Source of the DNA: Stemphylium vesicarium
Taxonomy: Eukaryota; Ascomycota; Dothideomycetes; Pleosporales; Pleosporaceae
Length of the DNA stretch: 64,000 bases
Assembly (NCBI GenBank): GCA_004380135.1
Contig: QXCR01000110.1
Coordinates: 36,199 to 100,198, forward strand
Direction of reading: 5' to 3'
Part shown: positions 34,577 to 46,815 of the stretch, in pieces
Layout: each line of letters starts with the position of its first letter
How positions within the stretch are numbered: the first letter of the stretch is position 1
Program-made: the position numbers and the translations under genes
Notes under the pieces: model-generated
What the model saw: only the letters and a program-made list of their open reading frames with translations
Told to the model about the DNA's origin: nothing
Database searches by the model: none

Positions 34577-34978
34577 GTTTGCGGTATTGAGAGATTGATT
34601 CCGTTGCCGTGAGCGGGGAAGTGCGTGTGGTGTGGATGCGTCAATGGATGGGGAGATGGGAGTCGTTGGGTCAAGTTCGGCTGGCTTGTATTGCGCGGAG
34701 CTCTGCTCGGAAGAGAAGATGGCTTGGCGCTTTTCTAATGTGGCTGAGGACCGTTGTGGCGCTGTGGCTGGTGCTGGCGACAGGGATGGGGAGGGGTGCA
34801 TCGTGATTTGGTGGGTGTGACGTTTGGGCTAGGCCGAGGCAAGGTTGTGTGGTACGACCAACAGAACATGGCGTGGTGAACTTTCCAGTTTCTCTTCCTT
34901 TCTTCTTTCTTTTTTTTTGACTTCTTCCGTTCGACTGTTTAGAATTATATCGCGAGGCTACCTAGCCATTTCCACGCC
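34577..34978. promoter_or_regulatory. Bidirectional promoter region of two mitochondrial genes
   Basis: 402 bp lie between the divergent ATGs of subunit k and the MTP18-like protein. A pyrimidine-rich run (about 34888-34923) precedes the MTP18 side. There is no gene in it. Confidence 0.55.
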
Positions 34979-36132
34979 ATGGCCAAAGACAGCAACAAGA
35001 AGATCGAAGAGGTCGATGGTGTGCCTGTTGAGCGACAAGGCACCCGTCCCGACTTCTCAACACCACCGCCTAGAAAACAGCTTCCGAAAGAGCTCCAGGA
35101 TACGCTGAACGATGATGAGAAGATGTGGGAAGTATTATACGATGGCGAGTACGTACTCTTCTTCCTCAATTCCTCTTGCGCGCGACACCATGTCCATCAC
35201 CTACAACCACCCAACTCTCGAAGCCACCACAGGTGAACAACTCCAGTAACTAACGCAACCATGACAGGGGCGAAGATACAACCGAAACGAACCTCCGTTA
35301 CGCGGCCTACGCCTCCCGCATCCGCACCATTATGCTCTCCGCGCACCGCTACGTAGCCTACACCTCTGATATAGGCGAGTCCTTCCGACCGATCGCGCAT
35401 CCCTACCTCGTCAAAGGCGCCTATGGCATCTCATGGCTCTACCTCTCCGGCGACGTCGCCCACGAAGGCTACAAGGCATATTGCCGCAACCAGCGCACTC
35501 TATACCCCGACAAGTACATTGACGAGGACGCGGAGAAATCGCTGGGCGCAAGCAAAGACAGGGACATGGCGGCGACGGGCAAGAGTAATGTCTCGGGTAT
35601 CTTTGACAAGGTTCAGGATCTTGCGAAGAGTGCGACGAGTACTGAAGGTGTCAAGTATGGGGATGCGGAAAGTGCGTTGACGGGCGGGAAGGTGGTGCCC
35701 GGCCGTATACCTGCGATTGAGGATTATAGGGCTGTTATGGCGCAGCGCGCCGTCTTCCAGGCTGTGGCTTCTATGGGGTTGCCGGCGTTTACGATTCATA
35801 GCATCGTAAGGTATTCAGGGCGGGCGCTCAAGGACAGCAAGAACAAGACGTTGAGGACTTGGGGGCCGATCGGGGTAAGTCGTATTCTTCCTTGTTTTCT
35901 TTTGAGAAGGCGCAATTTGCTAACATAGTTTCTTTCGTAGCTTGGCCTTGCGGCTGTTCCGTTCCTACCCTTTGTCTTTGATGAGCCGGTCGAGCATGCT
36001 ACCGAGTGGCTCTTTTACAATGCGTTCAAGACTTTTGGCGGAGAGAAGGCTGTCGAGGGAAGACCAGTGACTGGCGCGAAGGAGCTGAGGAAAGAAGAGA
36101 CGGAATCGAATAAGTTGAAGAAGGAACTATAG
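34979..36132 (+). CDS. MTP18-like mitochondrial fission process protein
   Basis: Homologue of the mitochondrial 18-kDa protein / MTFP1 family, inner-membrane proteins linked to mitochondrial division. Exons are 34979-35148, 35268-35874 and 35941-36132, giving 322 aa. The family block runs from RYAAYASRIRT through RYVAYTSDIGESFRP and HPYLVKGAYGISW to the region around AVFQAVASMGLPAFTIHS and exon 3 (LGLAAVPFLPFVFDEPVEH). A fungal insert of about 70 charged residues separates the two conserved halves. The N-terminus is hydrophilic with no obvious presequence. It shares a divergent promoter with ATP synthase subunit k. Confidence 0.86.
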
Positions 36133-36348
36133 AGACGCAGTGCCATCGAAGTGCTGCTGACTGCAAACGAATGAGGTTAACATGACGAAGAAATGTCCTG
36201 GTTGACATTTGTACATATGGCATCACGAAGCACACGATCCGCTCAATTTTATCTACGTAATACTTTATACAACGTTCTCTAAACGGGTATCTAAACTGCA
36301 AGCTCGAAGCATCATACATCTTCTCTTACTCTGGCAGCATCACCAACG

Positions 36349-38569
36349 TCATTCCTTCCCACCCTCCTTCTCACAAGCGTCGGTGAATGCTTGCAACAAC
36401 TCCGGAAAATCGCACACATTCATCGACTCAAACACACCCGATTTCAATACGCCCATCTTCGTCATACGCGGACTCTTGATACCAAACGCAATCTTAGCCA
36501 GCAAGCGCGGATCGTCGCGAGCACCAACAGTCTCCAGCACTTTCTTCACTTTCCGCTCATCAGGAGGCTGCGCCGGCTCATCAGGAAGATGAACCTGCAT
36601 ATGCGTCTCACACCAGGTACAATGGCCACACTCCTCACTTATACCCACCGCCTCGCCAAAGTAATCGGCAATCGCACGCGAGAAACAGCGTGTATCCGTG
36701 ATTAAATTGACCAACGCTTTCGTCCTTGCTAGATTCTGTTTCTCAGTTTCGTGCATGCTCTGGTCGAGCTTGGTAATGATATCGTCGACTTCCTCGGCGG
36801 AAGAAGGTAGGGGCCGTCCTAAGCGGAATATGTTCTGCACGCCTTCCTTTTTCAGTTCGATGGCACCGCGCTCGTTCCACTCGTCTATTTTGCGCACGAG
36901 GTCTGCGCGCGGTATACCGCTGGAGAGAGCGAGGTCGTCGAGTGCGACGTGTGTCCACTTGCTGCTCCTGATAGACGCGCTGCGTATCGCGGATGCGGTT
37001 GGGGACCCGTCGTGCAGAACCGTGTTGCCATCTTTGATGATGTACTGGTATTTTGAATAGAGGGCGCCCGAGGCGCGGAAAAGCTTGAACTGCAGTTCCA
37101 GTTGTGCGTAGAGGATTCCGAGGACGATGGCTTTGATGTCTGTTTCTTGACCTTGGGTGTAGAGTGAAAGCGTGAATGTATCGCCTGCTTTGAGCGAGGC
37201 GCGGGCGGGTGAACATAAGTCTTTCATTAGCTCCCTTAGAGAGCGGAGGGAGGGCCGGTCGCCGTAGGTGAAGATGTTGCGCAGGTAAAAATCTTTGGTC
37301 GAGAGGTAGAACATGCATACGCTGGGCTTGCCGTCTCGTCCTGCTCTGCCAATCTGCTGGCTGTAGGACTCGATACTGTCGGGTATGTCGAAATGTACGA
37401 TGCTGCGGATGTCGGGCTTGTCGATACCCATTCCGAAAGCGATTGTAGCGACTACGATCATTTTGGTGCTGGCTAGGAAGTCGTCTTGTGTCTTTGAGCG
37501 ACTCGGTGCAGGCATGCCGGCGTGATATGGCTTCGCTTCGAAGCCTCGCTTTTGCAGTTCTGCAGCCAGTGTTTCTGCACCTTTCTGAATCGTCACGTAT
37601 ACGATGGTCGCACCTGGGAATTTCTTGAGATGCGCCACGAGCTTGGATATGTAGTCGGCGTCTTTGGTGTTCGCTTCAGCCAGCAGACGTAGATTGGGGC
37701 GATACATCGTTGTCCGGAAAAGACCTTCCTCGGGAATTGAAAACGCATCCCTGATGTCATCTGTGACTTTTGGCGTTGCTGTCGCTGTCAAGCATACGAC
37801 TCTCTCGACTTGGGCCTCTTTTGCAAAGCGAGCAATCTTGAGGTAATCTGGGCGGAACGAGTGACCCCACTCTGAAATACAATGGGCTTCATCGACAGCG
37901 AGTAGTCGTATGCCTCCAGGAATATCTTTGAGTGACGCAATGAATCCTTCGCTGTTGAGACGCTCTGGCGCGCAATATATTAGATCTAGACGGCCGTTCC
38001 TGAGGTCGTCTTGTGCAGCCAAAAACTCATCCCGCGAAATAGAGGAATTCAAAACTGCAGCTTTTATTCCGCGCCGCAGAAGAGCGTCGACTTGGTCCTT
38101 CATCAAAGCAATCAACGGAGAAATGACCAATGTGACGCCGCTCTGTTCAGCGGTACGAGTGCCGAGCTTCTCGTCTTGATACCTAAAGGCAACTGCCGGC
38201 ACCTAAAGACATTAGACCTAGTTATCAAGATAAGGAATCTATGCTTACTTGATAGCAAAGGCTTTTCCCACCTCCAGTCGGAAACACAACGACTGCACTC
38301 CCTCCATCGAGTAGCCGCGTTATGGCCTTTTCCTGTTCCAATCGAAACCCGCTCAAACCAAAGCGTTCTTTGAGGATCTTGTTTGCAAGAGTAGTATTCG
38401 GAGAAGGCTGCTCGGTAGTTCGGGTCTCGGATTTGGCTCTCTTGGTCGGCAATTCGACCTCCAAATTATCGTTGAGCTTGCGCTTTTCACCTGGCTCGGT
38501 AATGTCGGTGGTGGTGGCTGCAAGATGCGCGTCATCTCCAGACGACCAGTCAAACTCATCGTCGCTCAT
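36349..38569 (-). CDS. RecQ-family DNA helicase
   Basis: 3'-5' DNA helicase for recombination and replication repair, nuclear. Exons are 38569-38249 and 38202-36349 with a 46-bp intron, giving 724 aa. Walker A (FPTGGGKSLCYQ) is the last stretch of exon 1 (about residues 96-107). It is followed by the DEAH box (AVDEAHCISEWGHSFRPDY), TATAT, IAFGMGIDKPDIR and QQIGRAGRDG. The RQC zinc site appears as the upstream Cys of TRCFSRA followed by CGHCTWC. No HRDC domain is evident, and the length is much shorter than BLM/Sgs1-type enzymes. It therefore matches the smaller RecQ paralogue of filamentous fungi rather than the Sgs1 orthologue. It is head to head with the histidine kinase gene. Confidence 0.93.
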
Positions 38570-39770
38570 GATGACACAAAGGATATTCACAAAGCCCAGA
38601 TCAGCAAACGAACAGCGACATTGACCATCTGCTGTAATTTGCGAGTGTCTTTGTGCTGCACGTAATAGGTTGGCGTTGTAAGATGATGGAGCTCGCGACC
38701 CTCCCTTCCAGCAAGCACGCTAGTCCAAGAACGCGCGACCACGTGATCGGTGACGGAGACGGCCTCGGGAGTCCTTCCAGGACGAACCCCGAATAGATGC
38801 CATCAGCATTCGATATCGACATAAGTGAAAGCAAAGTTAAGGGAATAGAATGGTTTCAAGGGTCTTTCGACTTCTACGACAGAAGTACGGCACTCACAGA
38901 AACTTTGTTAGGCCCATTCTTTCAACATCAGAGCAGGGACCTACTCATCGTTTCTTCATACATTCTACTAAATTATCATCCAATTCACGGAGTGATCTGA
39001 GTGTTGCGATATACCCCTAATCTTGCGACTCTTCCCCGCTTTAGACACCGGAGAAATACCACGTTACAATGTGGGTATCGGTCCCACTCTAAATAGCTTG
39101 CAGATCTAGTACAGCGGGAAGAAAAGTAGCTACAGGTTGGGCTGGAATGGAATTAACCTTGATACCTGAAAGTTCTACTGTCGCTATTCCAGTGACTTGT
39201 GGCGGTCGAGATTTGACTAGCGTCGAAGTCAAAAGCATACACTCGTCTCCAGAACCAATGGCCATCCGCGTCTGCCTCTCCACCATGTTGACCCGATATC
39301 CGGTGGATCTGCAATTAGTCGTCCGATGCAGCCGTCAAGGACTAGAACGGCCTCCCAGATCCATCTGCAGCTTACCCAGCTACTACGTCTCAGCCAGCGT
39401 CGGAGCCGTACGCCGGTGCACTTTGCCGGTGCTGCGGCTCAGGTCGTCAACCTAGGGTAAGCCAGCCTAATTTTGCCAGCACACATGCATCCTCGACTAC
39501 TTCGCGTACAACCCCAACGCATTGCCGAATTTTGAACGTTGATTGCTACAACACTTGGGGCCCTGACTGCCCTAGTGGCGACACCGAACCACAACTTCCT
39601 CACGGTATTAACGCTAAACACCGACGCGACGCTTTCACCACAACCCTACGCCCACGTCGCACTCCAAACCCTAAGCGAGGAGCTCTCTTGACACTATACA
39701 CAACCCTTCATTGTTGACTTCTATTTCCATGCCTACGCTCGGTTGAGCACGTTATTGGATCTTATTCGGG
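38570..39770. other. Divergent intergenic region between RecQ and the histidine kinase
   Basis: 1.2 kb with no supportable gene; it must contain both promoters. Nothing distinctive was recognised. Confidence 0.6.
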
Positions 39771-42700
39771 ATGCCATCAGCCGATCCTGCGCACCTACGC
39801 CTTTTGGATCTGGAAGACCTTGAGTCGGAAAGCGTACCACTATTTGTCATCAAAATCGACGAGATAGCGCTGAGGTTCGACGTTCTATTTTGCAACGAGA
39901 ACTTTCGGAAACTGCGTCTGCGCAACTTCATTCTATCTCAGGATAAAGCAGCGCTTCTCTTCCGCTCATGGGCGCAAGCGTTAGGCGACTACAAAACTGA
40001 ATATGAATTCGACGGTAGAGTATGGAGCGCCGAATTGGCGGGAAAACGTGGCGGCTGGAAGGTAGTAAGAGCAATAAGGTCCGAGACCCCGGATGGAGAC
40101 CAGCAAATGCTGGATGAGGAAGCACCCGGGGAGGACCTTGGTATCGATCGTACCCCAATATTCAGACGCTCGAGGACAGATCTCATGAGGGAACTCAAAC
40201 ATGACGGTCCGGTATCGCTCAACAACGTACCCTATACCAATCTCCACGCTCGATGGGAAAGCGTACAAACGATGATGGAGATGAGCGATGTCGGCGTGTT
40301 CGAGTATAACACTGAAGGGAAACTGCTCCACGCAAACGAGGCCTGGTATAGGCTGGCGTAAGTACAAAGAGTATCCAATCCATGCTGGATAACATCATTG
40401 ATCCTTCTCAGTTCTCATCCCAGAGATACGGAGCATTCAGAGTACTCCTTTATGGACCTCGTTTATCCCGAAGATCAACCACATGTAATGTCTATGTGGA
40501 ACAATCTCGCTCTCGGAAAATCCGTCACTTTCGAAATGCGTTGGAAACCGCGTCCAGGATCAAATGATACCGCCCAATGGGTACTCTCGGCCTGTGTGCC
40601 TGTTTTCGATGATGATAAAACCCTAATCGGTATTGCTGGCAACACGATTGATATCAACGCACAAAAGAAGTCGCAGGCGGCAGCACAGGCACAAGTAGAG
40701 GCCCTTGAGCAGGCAAGAGTAGCAGAGATGAAATTTGCCAGATTCGCGCAGGTTTCGCCGGTGGCAATCTACATCTACGTACCTGAGAGTGGTAAGTATC
40801 TTTTGGGTATGACGGAAAAGATGCTGACTGAGAAATAGGTATGAACTTTGTCAACGATCAATTCTTCGAGCTGACTGGTCATGCTCATGCGCCGGTCAAT
40901 CAATTTGAATGGTTTGACCTCATCTCCGATGAAGATATTGAGGATGTCAAGAACAACTGGGAGAGCATGTTGAAAGGCGGTAAAACCGGCGCGGTTCAAT
41001 TTCGCCTGAAAAAAACATGGGTCAATCAGGACGACATACGCTCCAACATTTGGGTGCAGAGCTCGAGCTACCCAGAATTGGATGAGAGCGGAAGAGTGAT
41101 CAGTAAGGAGTCGCATATACAATGACGGCTTTAGCTAACAGTTATAGGCATAATGGGAACATTGTTCGACATATCTCAGTTCAAGTGGGCGGAAAGCGTG
41201 CAAAAGCGTCGTATAGAGGAAGCCTGGGAGGCAAAAAGACAGCAAGAAAAGTACTTCGGAGCCTCATTATCCAATCGCATGCACATGCTGATCGCGACAG
41301 CTTCATCGATATGACTTCCCACGAGTTACGCAACCCGCTTTCTGCGGTAATACAATGTGCCGATTCGGTCATTGCTTCGCTGCAGCAACTTCCAGGGCGA
41401 CGACTGGCAACAACCGACCAAGACGCCGACGTCGCCAAGGCACAAGCGGAAGTTCAAAGTTGCATTGAATCATTGTTGATCATTGTTTCATGCTCGATGC
41501 ACCAGAAACGCGTTATCGACGACGTTCTTACCTTATCCAAGCTTGATTCTAATCTGATCCTGATCACGCCAATGCGAGTGCAGCCAGCAGTGGTTGTGTC
41601 GGACGCGGTAAGAATGTTTGACGTCGAATGTAACCAGGCAGATATCAAGCTCGTCTTCCGGGTCGACGAGACATTCAACGGTATGGAGTGGACGATGCTA
41701 GACCCCTCTCGCTTGCTACAAGTCCTCATCAACCTGCTGTGAGTCTCACTTCTCTTTTAGTCATGACTTTCACTAACGAAGCTAGTACCAATGCCATTAA
41801 GTTTACCAAGGACCGTCCCAGGAAAGCCATCACCGTCACCATTGGTGGATCCTGGTCTCGGCCACCTAAGTGTTGGCAAGATGTGACCTTCACCGATGAT
41901 GAAAAGCCCAAACTTGACATTACCGATAAATCCGAATGGGGAGACGGTCGCAGAGCATACTTGTGGCTCAAGGTACAGGATTCTGGATGCGGTATGACGG
42001 TCGACGAGCAAAAGAAACTCTTCGCCCGCTTTTCGCAAACAACACCCCGCACTCATGTCAAATACGGCGGATCGGGCCTCGGTCTATTCATTTCCAAGTC
42101 ACTCACCAAACTACAAGGTGGAGCCATTGGGGTGAACTCTGTAAAAGAAGAAGGATCTACGTTCGCGTTCTACATCAGCACGCGGTTAGCGCATCCACCC
42201 GCCGATCAAGTCGATGGCCGAGCAGTGCAAGCCCGCCCAGTACCCCACCGAACAATGACAGGCGAGCAAGCCATGCAAGCAGTCAAACTAAACGTCCTAA
42301 TCGTAGAAGACAACCTTGTAAACCAAAAAGTGCTGCGAAAACAACTCGAGAAGTTCTCCTGGAACATCAGCGTCGCGGGCAACGGTCAAGAAGCTTTAGA
42401 CTGGCTCAAAGACAGCGTATACTGGCAAAACGAAAAGGAAGCCACAGAACACGAGGGCAGCAAACATCAACTAGACATTATCCTCATGGATATAGAAATG
42501 CCCATAATGGACGGTCTAACCTGCGCCCGCTTAATCCGCGACTACGAACATCAAGGTCTACTCGCCACGCCTCGCCAGCAGTATTCACAGGATCGCCGTC
42601 GCTCCGCCGTAATGGTATCCTCTATCCAATCGAACCAGAATCAAAGTCCTTCGTCGCCGTCGCATAAACAGCATTCTTCTACCTCGTCCCTCGAACGCCC

Positions 42701-42890
42701 GAACAAACAGTCACTTCGTCTACCTATCTTGGCTGTGAGTGCGAATGCGCGCATGGAGCAGGTCGAACAGGCGCTGGCATCGGGCATGGATGATGCTATT
42801 TCCAAACCCTTCCGCATTCCAGAGCTATGGCCTAAGATTAGGGGGTTGGTGAAGCGGGTTGCGGATGTGGATACGAGGGCGAAAGAGTGA
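39771..42890 (+). CDS. PAS-domain hybrid histidine kinase
   Basis: Hybrid two-component sensor kinase that should feed a phosphorelay through a histidine phosphotransfer protein. Exons are 39771-40357, 40412-40791, 40839-41102, 41148-41250, 41301-41738 and 41786-42890, giving 958 aa. Two or three PAS-like modules occupy residues 1-430 (for example SDVGVFEYNTEGKLLHANE and SPVAIYIYVPESG). The H box FIDMTSHELRNPLSA has its His near residue 452. The N box LTNAIKF is near 590, G1 (DSGCGMT) near 655, with FARFSQ and GGSGLGLFIS following. The receiver has LIVEDN and MDIEMPIMDG with the phospho-Asp near residue 825. No transmembrane or HAMP segment is seen, so it is probably cytosolic. All catalytic boxes are intact. 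The signal sensed is unknown. Confidence 0.92.
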
Positions 42891-44701
42891 TTTGGATTAT
42901 TTGAGCTGGGATTGGAAGGGTTGGATATTTGTGTTTGACGTGGAACCGTTTATATACGTCTGGATTAGGCGTTCTGTAGGAGTATCAATAATTCATTCTG
43001 GTCCGCGTGGCTGCGGTGCTAGAGTGAAGGCAGATAGTGTAGTCCCAGGTGATCAGTCAGGGGTGGAAACACATTGGATGTGTGATCCAGCGATAAGGAG
43101 TCATGGCTAGATTCAAGGGCATATCAATGTGTGGTACCTATGGGATCATTTTGCTCTACGAACTGCCTTGACGTCACAGTCACACTACTTGAACTCAACG
43201 GCCAAATATACGTTAGTCACAATCGATGTGATTAACTCGAGGGGCTATTTTGCGACTGACATAGTATCGGAGCGACCCATCTCACCATGATGTGACATTG
43301 CGGGGTCTAGTACCATCCTGGGATGACGTGGTTCGGTTATGCGGAACGAAGGGCCCGACTACGATCTTAGTAGCGTGATGCGCTCACGCAGGGTCCCTTT
43401 CAGTCGATAGTTATTCCCCGGGCCGCGGGTTTCCACACAATAACTACCCTGGTAAGCGAACAATATTTGCGCTGGTACTCTATAGATTCGAACAATACAT
43501 GCCGAGTGAAATCGACGATGTAGTTTGGAAGTGAAGCACAAAGTCAAGTAGCAACTGGTACAAAAGGCTTAAACCACTTCGATTATTCCCGTAGGTCAAA
43601 TGAACTCCCAGGACGGACTTCACAGGCGTACAATCACTTAGAGGGCTTGTGTGATACGGATCATCGTAGTCTTGGAAGGTATCCCTTTCTCTCCTTGCAC
43701 GTGCGATTCAAGAAGCTCGGGTTCGGGGTTTGAATGGACCAAATTTCATCAGCGAACAGGTGAAGCCCTGTTATCGAACATGACGCCTTTTGGAAGTAAT
43801 TGGCACGCCTTTGCTAGTGGACCAGGCGACTATAACAAAGTCAGCATAGCGCCAATCTCTTAGGAAGGGGGCAAGTTGTGTCGATTAGGTACATCAATAC
43901 TTTGAAACCCAGGATCCCAAAGCGCGTCTGCAGTACTAAAAGCAAGATTCCTAGTACCTAAGCCTGGGAAGGAGTGTTTTGCGAGTCGGAGGTCGGAATT
44001 ACTCTTTCCGACAAGCTGTTGATCCAAACGCATATCAATTCCGTGTAACACGAGCATCTCCATAATTTTCGGTGCTTATATTTCATAAACTACGTCTAGA
44101 GATAGGATAAGCTTTGCGAGGTTTGGAACTACGTGTATCTTAGCGCGGAAGGTGACACCTACAGCGCACGCTCTGGGCCTGAGGTGTAGAGGGATGTATT
44201 GTCCATTGTCGCCAGACTCACAAGGCTAGCTTGTTCAATTTCACGCTCCCGTTTGCCTCTAAGGCATTGCAAACAGTCTAAAGGTACATACCCTTATATC
44301 TCATCTCCGTCTCATATGTATGACTAGGTATATCTTCGCTGTTACACTTCCTAGGTACTTAGCATCATTACCACCAATGCGGTCCCAAATAAGGGTTCAC
44401 AGGGACGACCCTGCAACACAAATACATCACTAGCCTGTACCCCGGGAGGAATTTCTAGATTAGTCTGCCAAATATTGCAAACAATGGGGGTGGGCTCATG
44501 TGTCAGATCACGGAAGCTGCGAACGATCTAGCGCTACGCCCTACAACTGAAGCCGAATACCGCTCATCAAGGGCAGGAACCGGCTACAGCACGGAAGTAT
44601 ACCGCCAATCACCAAGGTGCGGGTCAGTAGCGCCATCGGATGCAACGATATCACGGGCGAACGAAGGATTAGAATTGAGAGCTAATGGACTTTACTGTGA
44701 C

Positions 44702-44711
44702 TACCTAGGTA
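44702..44711. repeat. TACCTAGGTA palindrome, copy 2
   Basis: An exact match to the palindrome at 8335-8344 and 45415-45424, in non-coding DNA. Confidence 0.5.
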
Positions 44712-45414
44712 GGCTCAGTGCGTTTCGAAAGGGAGACCGTCCCAAGCGCGCAAAGAGCCAACGAGGAGCTCAATTGCACTTCTTTTCTCTAGCCTTAATG
44801 CCAACAGTGCCATCTATCAGCTGAAATTACAATTGAGCTTGCATGCGCATTGTGAGACTGGTCCGCGTTTGAACAAATGCGGTAGTAGTAGGACACTACT
44901 GCAAGCTCAGATACTTCAAGACAGTCAGCATCGGCGAAACGTCAGGGATAACTATTATAATGAACCCAACCCTGGCCGGAGAGCCCCCGACGTCACTGTA
45001 TCATACCAAAGCGACGTTCTCTAGCGGCACGCAGATTCTTCGGTCGGGTCGCCTAAATTGTTGAAAATATCGCTAACAAGTGGCATTACGTGCGTAGGTG
45101 CTTTTACTGGGGCATCGCGGAGCATCGGAGGATCAGTTATACTCCTGCGACACCATCAACTCAACCCAGCCCTGGTCAGGATTACTGTAGCTAGGTACCA
45201 CCGACTGAATATTACTATACCTCGTGAAAATGAGGGGTTGAGCTGGGTCTTATGAATATCCTGAGCGAACAGGCTAGTCGCCTTCATTGGGCTCCTTCTT
45301 ACTCCGTTCTCGGCGAACACACTCTTCATTCCCGCCATTGCATACTGCCATATCTATTCTAATTAGGGTGTTACCAGCGGTGTCGGACAGCAGATAGGTG
45401 ATGTGTCCCATGAC

Positions 45415-45424
45415 TACCTAGGTA
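45415..45424. repeat. TACCTAGGTA palindrome, copy 3
   Basis: An exact match to the palindrome at 8335-8344 and 44702-44711, about 700 bp from copy 2. Confidence 0.5.
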
Positions 45425-46263
45425 TTAGTTCATTATCGGTTCATCTCTGTTGTAGGTCAGTATCGACGACAAGACCTTCGAACGCGACACCGAAGAAGAG
45501 CGGATCGGAGGAAATTATCAGGTCTCTCTCTGAAATAGTACCAGCATCTGCATCACTAATATGACTGCCACGGCTGGAATATCTTCGATATCAATCTTCG
45601 TGGCACCACAAGTACTGAACCTCCAGGCTGTGATAACTCAAACAGAAAGCTCGTTGCTATCAAATCAGTCCAAGGACATCTTGTGCAGTTCAACAAACTC
45701 TAAAAAAGGAATGACATATTGGGCCGCCTCTACATGCAAGTTACTCCCCATATCTTAACGAAAGCGAAAATTGGAGAACCTACAACTACCACCTTCCTTG
45801 AAGCTTCTTGAGCTACGTCCTCCCTTCAAGCCAACATCGTACTTTCGGTGATGCGTAGTAAATATATCGTCCAAGTGCATCTATCTCCCCTGCCTGTCGG
45901 CCCTATGATGATGCTCGGTGTAATTCTCTACTCCCATATTGGCAGTTATGAGAGCTTTAGTGCTCGGCGTTACTACAGCACAGACGAGGAATAAAATGCC
46001 TTTGCATCGTGCTCGTATTTTATCTTCCTAACAAGGGAGCATTGAACGTTCGTAACTAATATCTGACATGTAAGCAGAAATCTTTGTCATGAGGTATAGT
46101 CGAAGGAACTCGTTGCCTGCCCATAAGTATTCGACATGTTCGCGGGAGCAACTCATAATCTCATCATCTCATCAAGTATTCACTTCAGTCGTCGCCTGAC
46201 ATTCATTTACCAAATCATTCCAATATATTTGAAGGATTCATTTCCAAGGACATCACTACGAAA

Positions 46264-46815
46264 ATGCAATACTTCACCACCCTCCTCACCCTCGCCTCCA
46301 TGGCCACCTCAGCCCTATCAGGCGTTGTCGCAGTTCCAAAAGCCCACGACGTTCTAGCCGGCGATGTCAGAGGCCCCTCGCTCGCTAGCGTTGTACCTCA
46401 TCCGGATTCGAAGCTAGACGAGCGAGGAGTTCCAATCGGATGCCTCGCAGGGGTCTTCTCTCTCTTGACCATCAACCGCATCGGCCGCGTAGACATCCAG
46501 TCCCAAATCGACCACCTCAATACTTGGGCCTACGACTCCAACCGTAACATCCACGTCAACCTCGACTTTACCCGCACCTACGAACCCATCCGTGAAGTTA
46601 GATTTGCTATCAGGAACCGCTCGCAATTCATCTCCAACGCTCTTATCCTTAGCAACTACCGTGACACGCTCATCGACCACCCTCGACACACCGTCAGGAT
46701 TCTTATTCCCCGCGCCCAGGGTGTGTCTATGGGTGAGATTGCTCCGACTACATACTCAGGATGTGTGGACCTTCCTGAACTGGATGGTACGTGGTACGTT
46801 CAGCTGGAGCGCTAG
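46264..46815 (+). CDS. Putative small secreted protein
   Basis: I do not recognise the family. It is a single exon of 183 aa from the ATG at 46264. The first ~23 residues form a credible signal peptide (hydrophobic TLLTLASMATSALSGVVAV). The mature part has only two cysteines (IGC and SGC), which could form one disulfide, and a pattern of alternating polar and hydrophobic residues suggesting a beta-rich fold in the second half. An AATATATT run about 40 bp upstream may be a TATA element. It borders a 3.4-kb gene desert. It could be an effector-like or cell-wall-associated protein; this is an inference from secretion and size only. Confidence 0.7.
   Translation: MQYFTTLLTLASMATSALSGVVAVPKAHDVLAGDVRGPSLASVVPHPDSKLDERGVPIGCLAGVFSLLTINRIGRVDIQSQIDHLNTWAYDSNRNIHVNLDFTRTYEPIREVRFAIRNRSQFISNALILSNYRDTLIDHPRHTVRILIPRAQGVSMGEIAPTTYSGCVDLPELDGTWYVQLER

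Larger units (their letters stand above)
42891..46263. other. 3.4-kb gene desert
   Basis: I see no supportable gene on either strand; frames are at most about 108 codons and have no motifs. It contains two exact copies of TACCTAGGTA (44702 and 45415) and a related CCTAGGTA near 44350. A short frame at 43860-44063 (-) is protein-like in composition but could not be extended. Confidence 0.55.

Noticed and set aside
41122..41300. Apparent frameshift before the histidine kinase H box
   Set aside because: A 50-bp GT..AG intron (41251-41300) restores the frame into FIDMTSHEL, so the gene is intact.
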